The notes under the pieces: generated by a model
The model's database searches: none
The model's input: only the letters and a program-made list of their open reading frames with translations
What the model was told of the DNA's origin: nothing
Made by a program: the position numbers and the translations under genes
DNA from: Tanytarsus gracilentus
Lineage: Eukaryota; Arthropoda; Insecta; Diptera; Chironomidae
Direction: 5' to 3'
Length of the DNA: 64,000 bases
NCBI GenBank assembly: GCA_038502055.1
Contig: JAXRKN010000033.1
Span: forward strand, 1,798,001-1,862,000
Shown: positions 39,212 through 51,100 of the stretch, in pieces
Layout of the letters: each line of letters begins with the position of its first letter
Position numbering within the stretch: the first letter of the stretch is position 1

Positions 39212-40146
39212 TTAGGGGAAAAATACGTTCATGGTGTTTTCGTAAAAAATTTCGCTTAACTTTTCGGGATCTTCTCCTTTGACACCGGCAATCACTTCAA
39301 TCACTTGAACGATCGTGCACGGTTCATTTCTACCGACAACTAAAACCTCCTTTTGCCACTTTTGCTTGTTCTGCTTCTTAACCGTCTCAAATTTCGTGGT
39401 CACGTATTTATTTGAAGCGTGCGTGGATCTGATTTCACACCAAGGTGCATCCGTTTCGAGCATAATTTTATCGTTAGGAATTGCCTTAACAACTTCTAAG
39501 TTCTTTTCATTTTTAAGTGAGCAACCGTTGATGCCAATGTGAAATCCAAGAGCAATTAATTTAGTTGCATGCTCAAGGCTTCCGTCAAATGTATGAACAA
39601 CACCGCCTCGTCTAATTTTATCTTTATTATCCTCGACAATTTTTATGAAATCATCGTGGGCAGCGCGACAGTGCAGGAAGAGTGGAAGTTCATACTTGTC
39701 GGCTAGCTCGAGCTGCTTCTCGAAGTACCTGAAAAAAAATAAGATTCGTTAAATTTTAAAAAAAAATTATAAATTTTATGCAGACTTTTTTTGTATGTCG
39801 GCCTCACAGAAATGAAGACGATCGTAGTCCAATCCAATTTCTCCAATTGCCACAACCTTGTTCTTGTGCTCCTCAATGTGCTGATCTAATTTATTGAAAT
39901 ATTCGTTATCGACCAAAAATTCTCCACATCGAGTTGGATGGCATCCGATTGTGCAATAAATTCTTTCATCGGTTTCGGCAATTTTTAAAGCAGGTTCAAT
40001 GTCAAAAATCGTTCCAACTGTCAAGATGATTTTCTGCATTCCAATGTTCCATGCTTTCTCGAGCACCTGATTGCGATCAGCGTCATGTTTTCGTGCGCCA
40101 TTGTAGCGTCCATCGAAAACCTCATCCGTCAAATTCGCCCCAATGT
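39212..40146 (-). CDS. TATDN1: TatD-family deoxyribonuclease (TATDN1-like), first exon not resolved
   Basis: Two exons are clear: 40146-39786 and 39728-39212, joined in frame (QKK-YFEKQ); they give 292 codons. TATDN1 is a metal-dependent nuclease used in DNA processing and apoptotic DNA breakdown. Seen: DIGANLTD near the N-terminus, GCHPTRCGEF, GEIGLDYDR with the metal-binding E, LHCR, VVHTFDG, GINGCSLK, ETDAPWCEIRSTHA and C-terminal YENTMNVFFP. The family protein begins about seven residues before DIGANLTD, so a short first exon ending with one base of a codon should lie upstream (above 40150). I could not identify it with confidence. The donor at 39785 is GTCTGC, weaker than its neighbours. 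A minus-strand AATAAA is at 39037-39042. Confidence 0.9.
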
Positions 40147-40597
40147 CTGCGAGTGAAATGCGAGAAAGTTCATTAGCATTTAAAACAGAATTTTATTTTC
40201 TTTATGTGCTGCCAAAAATTTGTCATCATCAGGTGAAGATAGAGAAGGAAAATTTTTCTATTTTTAACGAAAATCGTTTTAAAGCTTTAATTTTTCTATG
40301 TGTCCCACTGCCAAATTTGTTTATGCACGCGATGAAAATAAAAATAATAATGTTGATGACTTGATAATAAATCAAATGCAACTTAATATTATGATGTTAA
40401 TTATTTTTGACCGCTAAATAAAAGCTTTTTGAAAATTTATTAAATTTTTGAAATTTAAAAATATTTTTTTTATAAAATCTTTATATTTTTTGAGCCAACT
40501 CTTTGTGGAAAATTTTCATCACTCTATCATTGAGAAAATTAAAACAAATTTTATTTTCATCGAAAAAAATTTTGCTCGATTCCACGCAACATTAATC

Positions 40598-41414
40598 ATG
40601 GCAATAACTGACTCTTTCAAAAATCCTATTTTACAGCACAAGCTCATGGTTGCGATGGAAGTGTTGATGCCGCCGTTGATTCACATGCTCAATTTATCGA
40701 TCGTGGAAATTCTGATTCATGGACAAATTTTCTACAAAGTCATGAGCGATCCGGCGTCGGTTCTTTTTATGATGTCATTGGCGATGATTTTTCAATTTTT
40801 TAGAAAGAAAATTACGCCTGATGCGACAAAAGTCAAAGCGAGGATGTTTTTGGTGGTGAGTTAAATGGGTTTGTGTTAGATTATAAAAAATAAATTAATT
40901 TTTTGAAGATTTTGGTCGATGTTTTCATGTGCGATATGATCTTGAGATTGATCTATTTGCCACTCCAGTATGTTTTCTTCTTTAGCATCGTCGATGGACA
41001 TTTGGTGAGAATTTAATCATTAATTTTCTTAAATTCTCTAAATATTTAAATTTTCTCAAAAATCTAGGCAGCCTTTTGTGAAAATTATCTATTTTTTCTA
41101 AAAATTTTCGATCGCTGGATTAATTTTTCCAAATTGGTCGTCGTGTTACGGGATTCGAGAGCATATCCGCGATTGAGGTCTGTTGTGAGCGTGATAACAT
41201 TTGCAGCAACATTAAAGTTTACTAACTGCTTTACAATTGAGGACTTTAAACAAGTGTAAGTGAATAAAATTTTCCTGGATTTCGATTTAAAATTAAATCT
41301 TTTTTGTATTTTAGCTTTCAACTAATTGCTTGCCGCCCACAATCTTGCAGCGTCTCAAAACCAAAGGCAATTAATTATTCCAAGAACTCATACAGCGATA
41401 GCGACTCAGAATAG
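40598..41414 (+). CDS. Small multi-pass membrane protein A (unrecognised)
   Basis: Four exons: 40598-40855, 40909-41004, 41068-41255, 41315-41414; 642 nt, 213 aa. Hydrophobic segments at about 17-42 (LMVAMEVLMPPLIHMLNL), 54-68 (VLFMMSLAMIF), 84-118 (the join of exons 1 and 2, LVDVFMCDMILRLIYLPLQYVFFFS) and 155-170 (VVSVITFAATLKF) suggest four membrane spans. The C-tail is polar and ends in a serine/aspartate-rich SYSDSDSE. I do not recognise the family. The stop codon is followed after only 8 bases by the start of the next open frame, and no poly(A) signal lies between, so both may share one mRNA. The open frame extends upstream to 40448 only from a TTG, so the ATG at 40598 is used. Confidence 0.7.
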
Positions 41415-41422
41415 CTTAAAAA

Positions 41423-41986
41423 ATGACTGAATTAATTTCAATTTATATCGCTGCAATCCTTCACATAATTTTTCGCTTCACCCTTTTTATAAACTTTCAA
41501 AAGCACAATCTAATGAGTCTCATGGGCATCTCTAGTGTCTTTATTCTCACATCAGTTTCGATGTACCTTCGAAATTTGCATCTTTTTACCGAACGCTATA
41601 AAAAGAAATCTAAATTTTTTGCGATCGTTTCGGAGACAATTTTTTCTTCTTTTATGATGGAAGTTGCCACGCTTGTGATTTGGACACGATTTGAGGCATT
41701 AATTGAGTTCATGATGAAAACAATTCTCAAGGAGAACAAATTAAATTTATACGATGAAATTGGCGGCGACAGCATGCTAGGATTTATCATCATGTCCGCC
41801 TCTCTTTATTTTCTCTTCTACTCAATTGTTGTGACTGAAAATTCCATGAATATAGCAAACTATTTCGTGGAAATTATTGGAAAATTACAAACACGACCGT
41901 TCAAGTGCCCGCAAGAAATTCCGCCAGCCAAAGCTCCTCAAACTAAACGCAACAATATTAGACTAGCGAAACCAGCAATACATTAA
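41423..41986 (+). CDS. Small multi-pass membrane protein B (unrecognised)
   Basis: Single-exon frame of 187 aa beginning MTELISIYIAAIL. Four hydrophobic spans: about 5-22, 30-47 (LMSLMGISSVFILTSVSMYL), 64-85 (FAIVSETIFSSFMMEVATLVIW) and 119-138 (LGFIIMSASLYFLFYSIVV), with a basic, proline-containing cytoplasmic tail (PPAKAPQTKRNNIRL). Its size and four-span layout resemble the preceding protein A, though I see no clear sequence similarity. It starts 8 bases after the stop of A, leaving no room for a promoter, and AATAAA follows its own stop at about 41985-41991. Either the two are translated from a dicistronic mRNA or an unseen splice joins or separates them. Function unknown. Confidence 0.7.
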   Translation: MTELISIYIAAILHIIFRFTLFINFQKHNLMSLMGISSVFILTSVSMYLRNLHLFTERYKKKSKFFAIVSETIFSSFMMEVATLVIWTRFEALIEFMMKTILKENKLNLYDEIGGDSMLGFIIMSASLYFLFYSIVVTENSMNIANYFVEIIGKLQTRPFKCPQEIPPAKAPQTKRNNIRLAKPAIH

Positions 41987-42101
41987 ATAAAATTTTGATA
42001 AATTATTTTTTGAAATTCTAACGTTTTTTTAAATTTTAAATATTTAGCGGGGTATGCAGCTTTGCAACAATTTTTTAACTGTCATCACGAATTTAAATTT
42101 T

Positions 42102-42113
42102 TTTGGCGGGAAA
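42102..42113 (+). promoter_or_regulatory. Consensus E2F site
   Basis: TTTGGCGGGAAA is a full match to the E2F/DP consensus TTTSSCGSGAAA-type sequence. It lies 70 bases before the ATG at 42183 and inside the optional upstream extension of the reading frame (from 42054), which favours 42183 as the real start. Confidence 0.65.
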
Positions 42114-42182
42114 TTTCCTGTTGCCAACCCTTCCGAACAATTTTTTGTTTACCAAAAAGTTAAAAATTTCTTAAAATTAAAA

Positions 42183-43151
42183 ATGGAAGAGGAGGAAGAT
42201 AACTTGACATTGCATTACGCGATGCTTGAATATATTTACGACAATCACAAGCTGGCGGCAAGTATCTTCAACAACACTTGGGAAGATTTCATTCGAGAAA
42301 ATCCGGAATATTCACAAATGACTGCGGCCGAGTTGAAGACAATTTTTTGGACTGACATCGTGAAGAATATTGAAGATGAGCAATATTCTTTACTCACTGC
42401 TAAACACAGGGAATACTTTGATCCCGATGAATTTCCATGCGATCATAAGAACGAGCTATTTCAAAGTTTACTCGAACACAATGAACCAAAAGCTGGGGTA
42501 GATTTCACATTTTATCCATCAACAAGTGCCTATGGAAGTGTCAACGATCAAACACTCCGGCAACAGAACCCAGATGAGATGATGGAGACTATCAAGAAAG
42601 CATTTGCCAATCCAACCTTGTACAGCAGCGTTTTTGATGACGAATTAACGGAAGTCGACGAAGAGGACACGCGAATTAATGTCATTGCACAAAAGCCAAC
42701 GATGGAAATCGATACTGGTGAAGATCCATTCGAATGTTTTAAAGAAATTCTTTTGACAATGAAGGACATTGAAGCGGGCAAAACGGAATTGACTGAAGAT
42801 GAGGTGCTAGAGAGACTCGCTGACGACAATTTGGACATTGATTTTGACGATCTTCCGGACGGTTTACAATACTACGTAAAACAATTTGGAAATTCAGTTC
42901 TCTACACGGAAGCAGCCGCACCAGCACAGCGAACTCCTCGTCCTGTTACAAGCACACCATTGGTTACAGGCGGTATCACACCGTCTTTCCGTACTCGCTC
43001 AATGTCAACCGCCTCAGACATACAAAAGGAACGTCGCTTGCAAATAAGTAACTTCAACGCGAATGTTCAATCGAGTCCGCAACGAACGCGCTTAAAGCGA
43101 AATACTCTCTTCGCATCACGAAGCGATACAACACTCTCAGACAAAAAGTAA
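42183..43151 (+). CDS. Acidic protein, probable cell-cycle gene (unrecognised)
   Basis: Single-exon frame of 322 aa from ATGGAAGAGGAGG at 42183, preceded by AAAA, a good insect start context. An upstream in-frame ATG at 42054 would add 43 residues but places the E2F site in coding DNA. Residues 5-75 (LHYAMLEYIYDNHKLA ... FWTDIVKNIEDEQYSLL) are helical, tryptophan-bearing, and faintly like a Myb/Rap1-type domain; that likeness is weak. The middle is strongly acidic. The C-terminal 80 residues are basic with four S/T-P sites (TPRP, TPLV, TPSF, SPQR) and RRLQI, a possible cyclin-docking motif. E2F control plus CDK-type sites would fit an S-phase or mitotic protein, but the family is unknown. AATAAA occurs at about 43210-43215. 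Confidence 0.75.
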   Translation: MEEEEDNLTLHYAMLEYIYDNHKLAASIFNNTWEDFIRENPEYSQMTAAELKTIFWTDIVKNIEDEQYSLLTAKHREYFDPDEFPCDHKNELFQSLLEHNEPKAGVDFTFYPSTSAYGSVNDQTLRQQNPDEMMETIKKAFANPTLYSSVFDDELTEVDEEDTRINVIAQKPTMEIDTGEDPFECFKEILLTMKDIEAGKTELTEDEVLERLADDNLDIDFDDLPDGLQYYVKQFGNSVLYTEAAAPAQRTPRPVTSTPLVTGGITPSFRTRSMSTASDIQKERRLQISNFNANVQSSPQRTRLKRNTLFASRSDTTLSDKK

Positions 43152-44186
43152 GTTGCGAGAAAAACAAGAAAAGTGCGTAGGATCATCACAAAAATGTATA
43201 TATAAGATTAAATAAAACTATAAGCAATATGAGATTTTTCTAACAGTACAATTGAGAAATTTTTTGATGTATGTCCATGAAATTTGAAAATTCATCAACA
43301 CGGTTCACGATCATGATTCAATTTTTGACTGTTAAATTTGAGATTTTTGTTTTTCTACTTTAGCTGTGCGTCGATGAATCGAGACATAAGCAAAATTTTG
43401 CCACGTTCTTGTTGCTATTTTAGCGATTGCTCTTGACAGAGAATTCAACGAGAAGAATTTTATTTTAATTTTCCGGTAAATTCTCAAGGCACAAATTCTA
43501 AACCTGTGTCGTGTTTATTTTCAGCACTTGCATTCTCTTTTAATGTGTGTCTCTTATAGGCCGGCATTTCCAATGTGATGTGAACGTGTACATTCTAATT
43601 ATAGTCATGCGGTGGAAAGCGCCGAGAGGAAAATTTTCACGTTTTTCCTTTCGCAGGTTGATAATCTCGCACTCAATTTTTTCCTTCTCGAACATGATGA
43701 CGAATTTTTGGCCTAATTTTAATTTTCTATTAACTCACCAATAAACTTCATTTTTCGATTTATCAATGAAATGCTTCGATTTAAAATTTTCAGCATGCAA
43801 TAAATTTCAAACTTGATTGAGGAATTTTCACTTGCGTTTGCTGTGTTTTTGAGTTAACTTGTGATCGCGTGAAAATCTCGAGAGAAACTGAATTTTCTTA
43901 AAATGAGAAAACGATGAGGAAATTATTTTTTGTGTTGAGGAAAAAAACAACATGTGGAGGTGAGAAAATGTGACGTCACAATGAAGAAATTAAGAAAATA
44001 ATTTTGACCTTTTTATAAAGTTTAAAAAAGTTGTTGAATATTTTGAAATAATTTAAAAAATTTTTAAGGCCCACCTAGGTTTTAAATCCCACGCTACAAA
44101 ACTTTTAAATTTCTCCTCGGGTTGCACAACTTTCAACATAAACAAAAACAGCTGTTCTCAATAACATTAAAATTAATTTTCATAAA
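43152..44186. other. Spacer upstream of Rab escort protein
   Basis: About 1 kb. It contains the 3' UTR of the preceding gene and the Rep promoter, with a perfect CRE palindrome at 43971. The open frame at 43547-43744 has no family features. No repeat recognised. Confidence 0.4.
43971..43978. promoter_or_regulatory. CRE-like palindrome upstream of Rep
   Basis: TGACGTCA within TGTGACGTCACA, 208 bases before the Rep start codon. It is the full CREB/ATF consensus; use in this gene is unproven. Confidence 0.4.
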
Positions 44187-45932
44187 ATGAGTGATTTACC
44201 AAAAGAAGTCGACCTAATCGTCATTGGAACTGGCTTCCAAGAGTCTGTAATTGCTGCCGCAGCATCACGTGTAGGAAAAGTCGTGATGCACATTGATGAA
44301 AATGAATTTTACGGTGGATTTTGGTCATCATTTAATTTAGAGAATTTCATGAGTCATCTCGATAGAAATAACGATGAAAAGAAGATTAAAATAAGAAATG
44401 TGTGTCAGAAGTGGATTGATGAGGATTTTGAGATTAATGAATGGAACAAAGAGAAGATTTTAAAGGACAGTCGGAGATTTAATATTGACCTTATTCCGAA
44501 GGTACGTTTTTAAACTACTGGATCTCTTTATTATGATAACTAACATTATGTTATTTAATTTTAGCTCAACTACTGTAATGGTAAACTGGTTGATCTTCTA
44601 ATTTCATCAAATATCTGTCGATATACCGAATTCCGAGCGGTTGATAAAGTCCTCACAGTTCTCAATGGTAAACTTGACATTGTTCCTGGATCTCGCGCTG
44701 ACATCTTTACAAAGAAAAATGTCACAATCGTCGAGAAGAGATTACTCATGAAATTCATCACGCAGTGCGTCGAGGAAGAAAAGAGAGAAGAGGAGTTCAA
44801 ATCATTCCCCGAGGAAGGAAAATTCATTGACTTGATGAAGCAGCAAAAATTGACAGAAAATTTAGTTCATTATGTCCTCTATTCAATGTGCATGGGAAGT
44901 AATGAAATGACCTTCAAAGAAGGATTAGATAGAGTCAAAATTTATCTAACGAGCATTGGTCGTTATGGCAACACGCCGTTTCTCTTTCCAATGTTTGGTT
45001 GTGGTGAAATCCCGCAGTGCTTTTGTCGGCTTTGTGCAGTGTTTGGAGGAGTATATTGGCTAGGGCAGCCATTGAAAGATATACAAACTGTCAACACTGA
45101 AAATCCTGATGAAAAAATTGTCAAAATTAAATTTGGCGATGAAGAAATTTCTACTAAAAAGCTTGTCTGTGGATTGGGCAGCAAAGTCGTTGAAAATCAA
45201 CCATTTGAGTATATTTCAAGGGCCGTAATTATTACAACATCGCCAGTGGGTGGAAAAGAAGTTAATAGCGAGCAGGATGGAGGTGGAGTTGTGCTACTTT
45301 ATCATCCAATCGAGGGCAGATCTGATGGAGTTACCATGATACAATTATCTCATTTTACATCATGCATATCGAAGGGTTTATGTAAGAAATGTTGTGAATT
45401 TTATAGATGATTTTTAATCCCATGTGCGCACGAGTGACTTTTAAAATTAATTTAATTTTCCTCTCACACAGATCTCGTTCATCTTTCGACAACCTGCAGA
45501 GAAGGTGCACAAAAAGACTTTCAACAATTCATCGAAACGTTCTTTCGAGAAAATTTTGATTCTCAATGCGACGATGACACAAAGCCGACAATTATTTATT
45601 CAGCATACTTTGAAATTCCATGTAGCATTCGAGGACACGATTATGTAACAAGTCAAGATGGACCGATTTACTCTTGTTGTGGACCCTTCGTGGAACTCGA
45701 TTATGATGAGTCGATTAGACAATCGAGGGATCTTTATAAAAAAATGTATCCGGATGATGAGTTTCTGCCAAAAGCTCCAGAGCCCGAGGAGATTGTAATT
45801 GGTGAGGAGGATGCGAGCGAAGGAAATGTCAATTTGGGGGTGTTGGCAGATTTGATTGATGACGGAAAGAAAAGTGAAAGTTTAGATGATCAAAAATGTT
45901 TGGGAGATGAAGAACCTAAGGAAAATAATTAA
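44187..45932 (+). CDS. Rep: Rab escort protein (REP / choroideremia family)
   Basis: Three exons: 44187-44501, 44565-45381, 45472-45932; 1593 nt, 530 aa. REP binds newly made Rab GTPases, presents them to geranylgeranyl transferase II and delivers them to membranes. Seen: GDI/REP N-terminal dinucleotide fold, DLIVIGTGFQESVIAAAASRVGKVVMHID (GxGxxE motif) and NEFYGG; the second conserved region with KLNYCNGKLVD and FFVKK-like FTKKNVTIVEKR; MGSNEMTFKEGL and the YGNTPFLFPMFGCGEIPQCFCRLCAVFGG block typical of GDI/REP. The C-terminus is an acidic tail. Compared with RabGDI (about 440 aa) the extra length and the acidic insertion argue for REP. The start is the first ATG before the fold. Confidence 0.94.
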
Positions 45933-48114
45933 AAAGTCAAACTTGCTTAATTCATTAATTGATTTTTATTAATTAATTTTCTCAAATAATTATTTATTAT
46001 TCATATGTTTTTTGCCTTTTCTAAATATTTCGCAAATAAATTTTTAATAAATTACACAAAATAATTTTTTTTAAATATATATAATAGTCAAGAAAGAAGT
46101 TGAAGAATGTGAAACTAATTGAATTAAAATTCAGTCATTTTTTTGATAAAAGTAAAGTGACGAGATGGAAAATTCTGAAAAAGTTTTAGAAATCGATCAA
46201 AATTAAGTTCGATAAATGAGATTATGAGATTTAAAATTTTCTGTGATTTAATTTTTCATCTGAATTTTCCTCTCATCAAACGAAAGTTCCATTAAATATT
46301 TCCATTGCATATATACGGTTAACATAATTTTTCTCAGCAGTTTAACGGAAAAGGCGGAAAGTTGTAGAAACTTCGGTGGAAATCAAATTATTTTCACTTC
46401 ATGTAGCACTTTAATTTTAGTATGCGTGCAATTCTCATTAAAATTTCATCTATAGAGCACATTGTAAGAATGTGCAGATGCGCGTGTGAGGGTGGTTTTT
46501 AATACAAGATCTCGCTCACTACAGTCTAAATTCGCTTTTTGATTCCTTTTACTTCGCTGTTGAAATTCAAAGCGAGAGAGAGAAATTTAAAATTCTCTTT
46601 GAATTCTGATAAAGTTATCGGAAAGCTTTTGAATTAAAATAAATAAATGAAATTATTTATTTCGTTATTTTAGGTCACCACAAGAAAGTCAATTAGCTTC
46701 GACCACTTCCTGATAAATCGGAAATTCTCACTTCACGAAAATGCAATAAAATTTCTTTCTTTATTGTTTTCGTGACCAATAAATTTCCACTTCTCTTTTT
46801 CAATCTAAAAAATGTGGTGATATTTTCTTTTAATAAGAAATTTTAGTGCTTTTCCCTTTTTCATTCGTTCGAAGTCTAAAAATGATAAAAAGTTTTTCAG
46901 TCAAGATTACAATTTTTCTTCCCGCAAAATACGTTTTAAGTGGCTCAATCAATGATAGGAAGATTCTGATATGTTATCTCGTGATTTTATTTCGGGAAGA
47001 TGAAGAAAAGTTTTCTTTGAGAAAGATGAGAATTCATGCTGAGCTTTTTCTCTCTTTTATTCGCGATCATAAGTGAATGAAATGCAAGTGCGTTGATTTT
47101 GCAAAGCACACAAAATAAAAGTAAGAAGCGAGAAGATAAAATGAAAATTTCCAGGCAAAGAAGAAAAGTTCAAAAGCTTATTTATCTGCTGCTAAATCCC
47201 TTTCTAGGGTTATTCCAATAAAAAAATAGATTTTACATCTTCATCATAGCCATTTTTTTTGTGGGTGATACACATTGAAAATTGAGAATATAATTTGCAT
47301 AATTTATAATTTTCTGCTGCATTACTATGGTCGCATGCGGTAAAGATCTTTCGTGTAATTAATGCTTAAAAGCTAGCGATAAGGATTAAAAGTGTATTTA
47401 TGAGAATGAGAATGGACTGTCTGTGACTGGCTTGAATGAAGTTTTTTAAATCGATTAGCCTTCAAATAATATTTTGAATATGAGCTTAACCGATTTTGAT
47501 ATAAACTCCAATGAGCTTTTAAAAGCTCCTCACTTAGCTCAAAAAATATTATTTCCATAAAACGATAATTTGGCATTTTAATTACAATTTTTTTTCGACT
47601 TAACCATTAATAAATTGATAAAGTTATGAAAATTTACGTTGATGTAAAAAATATACACAGAAATATAAATTAATTAATTAATATGAAAAGCCTCAATGCT
47701 GTTTCGAGAGTGTTTTTAATAAAAATTAATCGAGATTAATAAACTTGTTTTTTTTTTGAGCGTTGAATATATTTTTTAGTTTTGGTATTTTTAAAATAAA
47801 TTACAGTTAATTCTTTTTGGTTAACATTTAATCGGAAAGTTTTTTTTTCTCGCCTCATGAAACACAAAATTTTATCCATATTTAATTTCACGAAGAATTA
47901 TTTCTTTTAGGTCCGACAATCTAAAAATTAATTTTTCCTTAAACATACTCGTAGATGCGTCACTATCAACATCTAAAAAGAACATTTAATCTCTTAACGC
48001 GAGATGAAGAAAAAATTGATATCATTTTTTTTTGTTTTTTGGAAGGATTAAAATATGTTTTTTATGTTGATGTGAATATGTGAAGGATGGATTGATGAAA
48101 ATTACTCTGTCAAT
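45933..48114. other. Convergent spacer between Rep and mim
   Basis: About 2.2 kb between converging genes. AATAAATTTTTAATAAA at 46035-46051 is a likely Rep poly(A) region. The right part is the mim 3' UTR (minus strand). The open frames at 46846-47076 and 47373-47576 show no family features and are not called. Confidence 0.45.
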
Positions 48115-51100
48115 TTATCGTGGATCGTTAACTGCACGTTTCAGATCGGCACCACGTCGTATTTGATCCATAAGACTCTCCCTAACGATGCGAGGATCAG
48201 GCTGGAAAATAAAGAGAAAAATTTAATCATTTTTTTTTCAAATGAAGTAAAAAAGAACTTTGGATGAATTAATTTTAAAAACGATTACTAATTTTATGTA
48301 TGTATCAAAAAACTCAAATTAATTTAATTAAAGTATTTTAAAAAACGGTCAAAAATTAGCAAAAAAATATTGATGATGTATGAAGTAGGTTTGTTTTAAA
48401 TTTTAGGACTTGAACCTTCATTAGAGAATTTTTTTCAAATTTTTCAAATTTTATTTTCTTAAAATCATTCCAAAGTTCTTTTTTGAACGACTTTCAATTT
48501 TTCTTATTAAATTAGTAACATTTTTTATGAGTCTCAGAATATTAATTATTTTAAGCCATTAATTTTAAAAGCACCAAAAAAATGAACATGTAAAGGAATT
48601 AATTGGAGTGTGATTGGATGAATATCAAATATGTTAACAAAATCTGCTCTAAACACCACGTTTTGGATTATTCAAAATTGACACTTTTTCTCACCTCTGG
48701 CTGAATCATCGGACTACGATTTGGTACATATTTGATATTACATGGAATTTGACTACCGACATTACGCTGAATTTATGTGTGTGGATAATAATTTTGAATA
48801 TTTTGATGCAAATTTCACATAGAATAAAATTATGTGCGAAACTTTTTAAAGTGACTACTTACCACAACTTTACTGTTGATATAACTTCGAACTGCGTATG
48901 CCTTATTGTTAGCCCGCTGCTCCGCTAATTTCGCATTTAAATTATCCAAGAAACCGGGGGCAGTTTTCGATAAGACAGAGTCCGATTTTTCGCTATTATA
49001 GTTTCCGGTTTGATAATCTAAATATTTACAATTCGTACAACACATACACGAGGTCGCACGCAATTATGTTTATGCGGGTGATGGATGACGTCAAGTGAGA
49101 GCAATTGTGAGCAATGTACAAAAGGGCGGTGAAGAAGAAAAAGAAGAAAAATAAATTCATGTAAAGGCGAATAAATATTGTGAAAATGAATTGGGAATAA
49201 AAAAATGTCAAAGCTATAGCAACAAACGAAATAATAAAGCAATAAAAAATCCAAGGAATTTTTTGGATTTATTTTTTTAGGGGTTTCGAGAAAATTATTT
49301 GAAGGTGGTAAAATTAGTTTTCATGCTAAGTTTGAATTAATGAATGGATGGTTTCATGAACTTTAATAGTTTGCTATGAATTTAATGCACTAAGCTAGTC
49401 TTTTTTAATTTCCATATTAATTATTTTACGCCACCTTAGTATCGCAGGTTTATTATATTTTTTTTCGTAGAAATCCCTAACGTGAATCAATGAAATTATA
49501 ATATTTTAGTGAACTCTTTAGGAGTTTTTGAACGTGAAACTACAATAATTTAAAACCCGTGTTTGGTTATTTGAATTATCCACTAATTTAATTTAATAAA
49601 ATTTCGTTAGCTTAATTTTGTAAAAAAGTTAATTGAGCAGTTAGCTGTCAAAAGTCTTAAGAATTTTTATCGAATTTTAATTTAAAATCAATCAAAAAGT
49701 GGATAATTCAAATTCTTTAATGTCCACAAAAATTCTAACTCACTAAGAAAAATTTAAATGTTCAACTAAAAAAACTTCAAAAATTGTGTCGTGCACTAGG
49801 CCAAAAAAGTGCGTTCAAAAAGCACTTTTGAAAAAACTCTTTTCACACACACAAAACTTCTCATTAACGAGCATTACTTGAATAATTGCCTGTTACATCC
49901 TTTCCGAAACTGGACGACGAGTGGTTTTGAGTTGGTGGCGTTATAAATGGATTTGTGGACGCATAAATATTTTGATTATAGACACTATGTTGCTGTTGTT
50001 GCTGATACTGTTGCTGATTATGGGATGATTGCGAGGAATAATTTTGATTTTGGTTTTTACCGTCACTTGGCCGTTCGCCGTAAATCGATTGCTGCTGCGC
50101 ATCGTAATATGATTGATTTGATTGGTTGGAACTGTGGCGCTGATAGATTGGCTCGTTTCGTGCTCTCTCGTAATCAATTTGCTGTTGTTGCTGCGGTGGT
50201 GGTTGCTGATTTTGAGACGATTTATTTGGAGTTATTCGTGCAGTCAACGAAGCTAAGAGACCCGTGGATTTTGGTGGTTGTGCGGGTGGATTTGAGTCTA
50301 AATCATAAACATTTTATGTTTAAAAAAGTCGTTAGAATTTTAAAAATACTCACTTGGACTAGATGATGTACGGAAGCTCGAAACGGTTGACATTTGCTTT
50401 GGCTGCGCATAAATTCCATGCGGTTGCTTTTGCTGTCTTGGCATCTAAATAAAAAATTTTAAAAAATGTTTTCTTCACCCTTAAATAAAAATTTTTAATT
50501 ACCGTTCCAAAAACGTCATTGCTGTTACTGGTATTATTATTGTATGTTCCATTACTACCCGTCGTCATGCCATAAATCGAGAACATGCTGCTACTGTTGG
50601 CGTCTTTCTCAAGTTTTGGCGTCGACGGTTGAGAACTGTATGTGATGCTCTGTTCATTCATTAGAGAGAAATGGTCATTAGGAGTGTTCATAAAAAAATT
50701 TAAACATTTTAGATTTGAATTTTACAACATTTTAAAATTCAAATTTCAAATGCAATGAAATTTTCTAAAACTACTTCAACATTAAATTTTGATGATTGAA
50801 ATGCGAGTTGGAGTTTTGAGGTAAAAAATATTCAAAAATAAATACCGGAAGCGGCTCAAGTAAGTAATTATAAAAACAAAACTCATAAAAAAAGTAGACA
50901 GTAATTACATGTGTGTTGGTGGGCTGTGAGTGATTTGACGATGAATGATTAATAAGTGACAATTGTCGTCTCATGACTCCGGGCGACTGCCTTAGTTCGT
51001 TGATCATTTTCATGCTCTGATTTGATATTGTGGAAGCAATTTGACCCACGGACGTCGAAGTTGTCATGTAGTGCGGTTTAGCGTTATTTTGGTGTGGCTG

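Noticed and set aside
40150..40240. ATGATGACAAAT... as first exon of the TatD gene
   Set aside because: It would be in phase, but needs a 40-nt intron with a poor donor and gives an N-terminus unlike the family; left unresolved.
42054..42182. Upstream ATG for the 42-kb gene
   Set aside because: It would put a perfect E2F site inside the coding region and add a hydrophobic stretch; the ATG at 42183 has better context. It remains possible.
49947..50366. 139-codon plus-strand frame
   Set aside because: It is the antisense shadow of the Q/N-rich mim exon (CAG/CAA codons read backwards).
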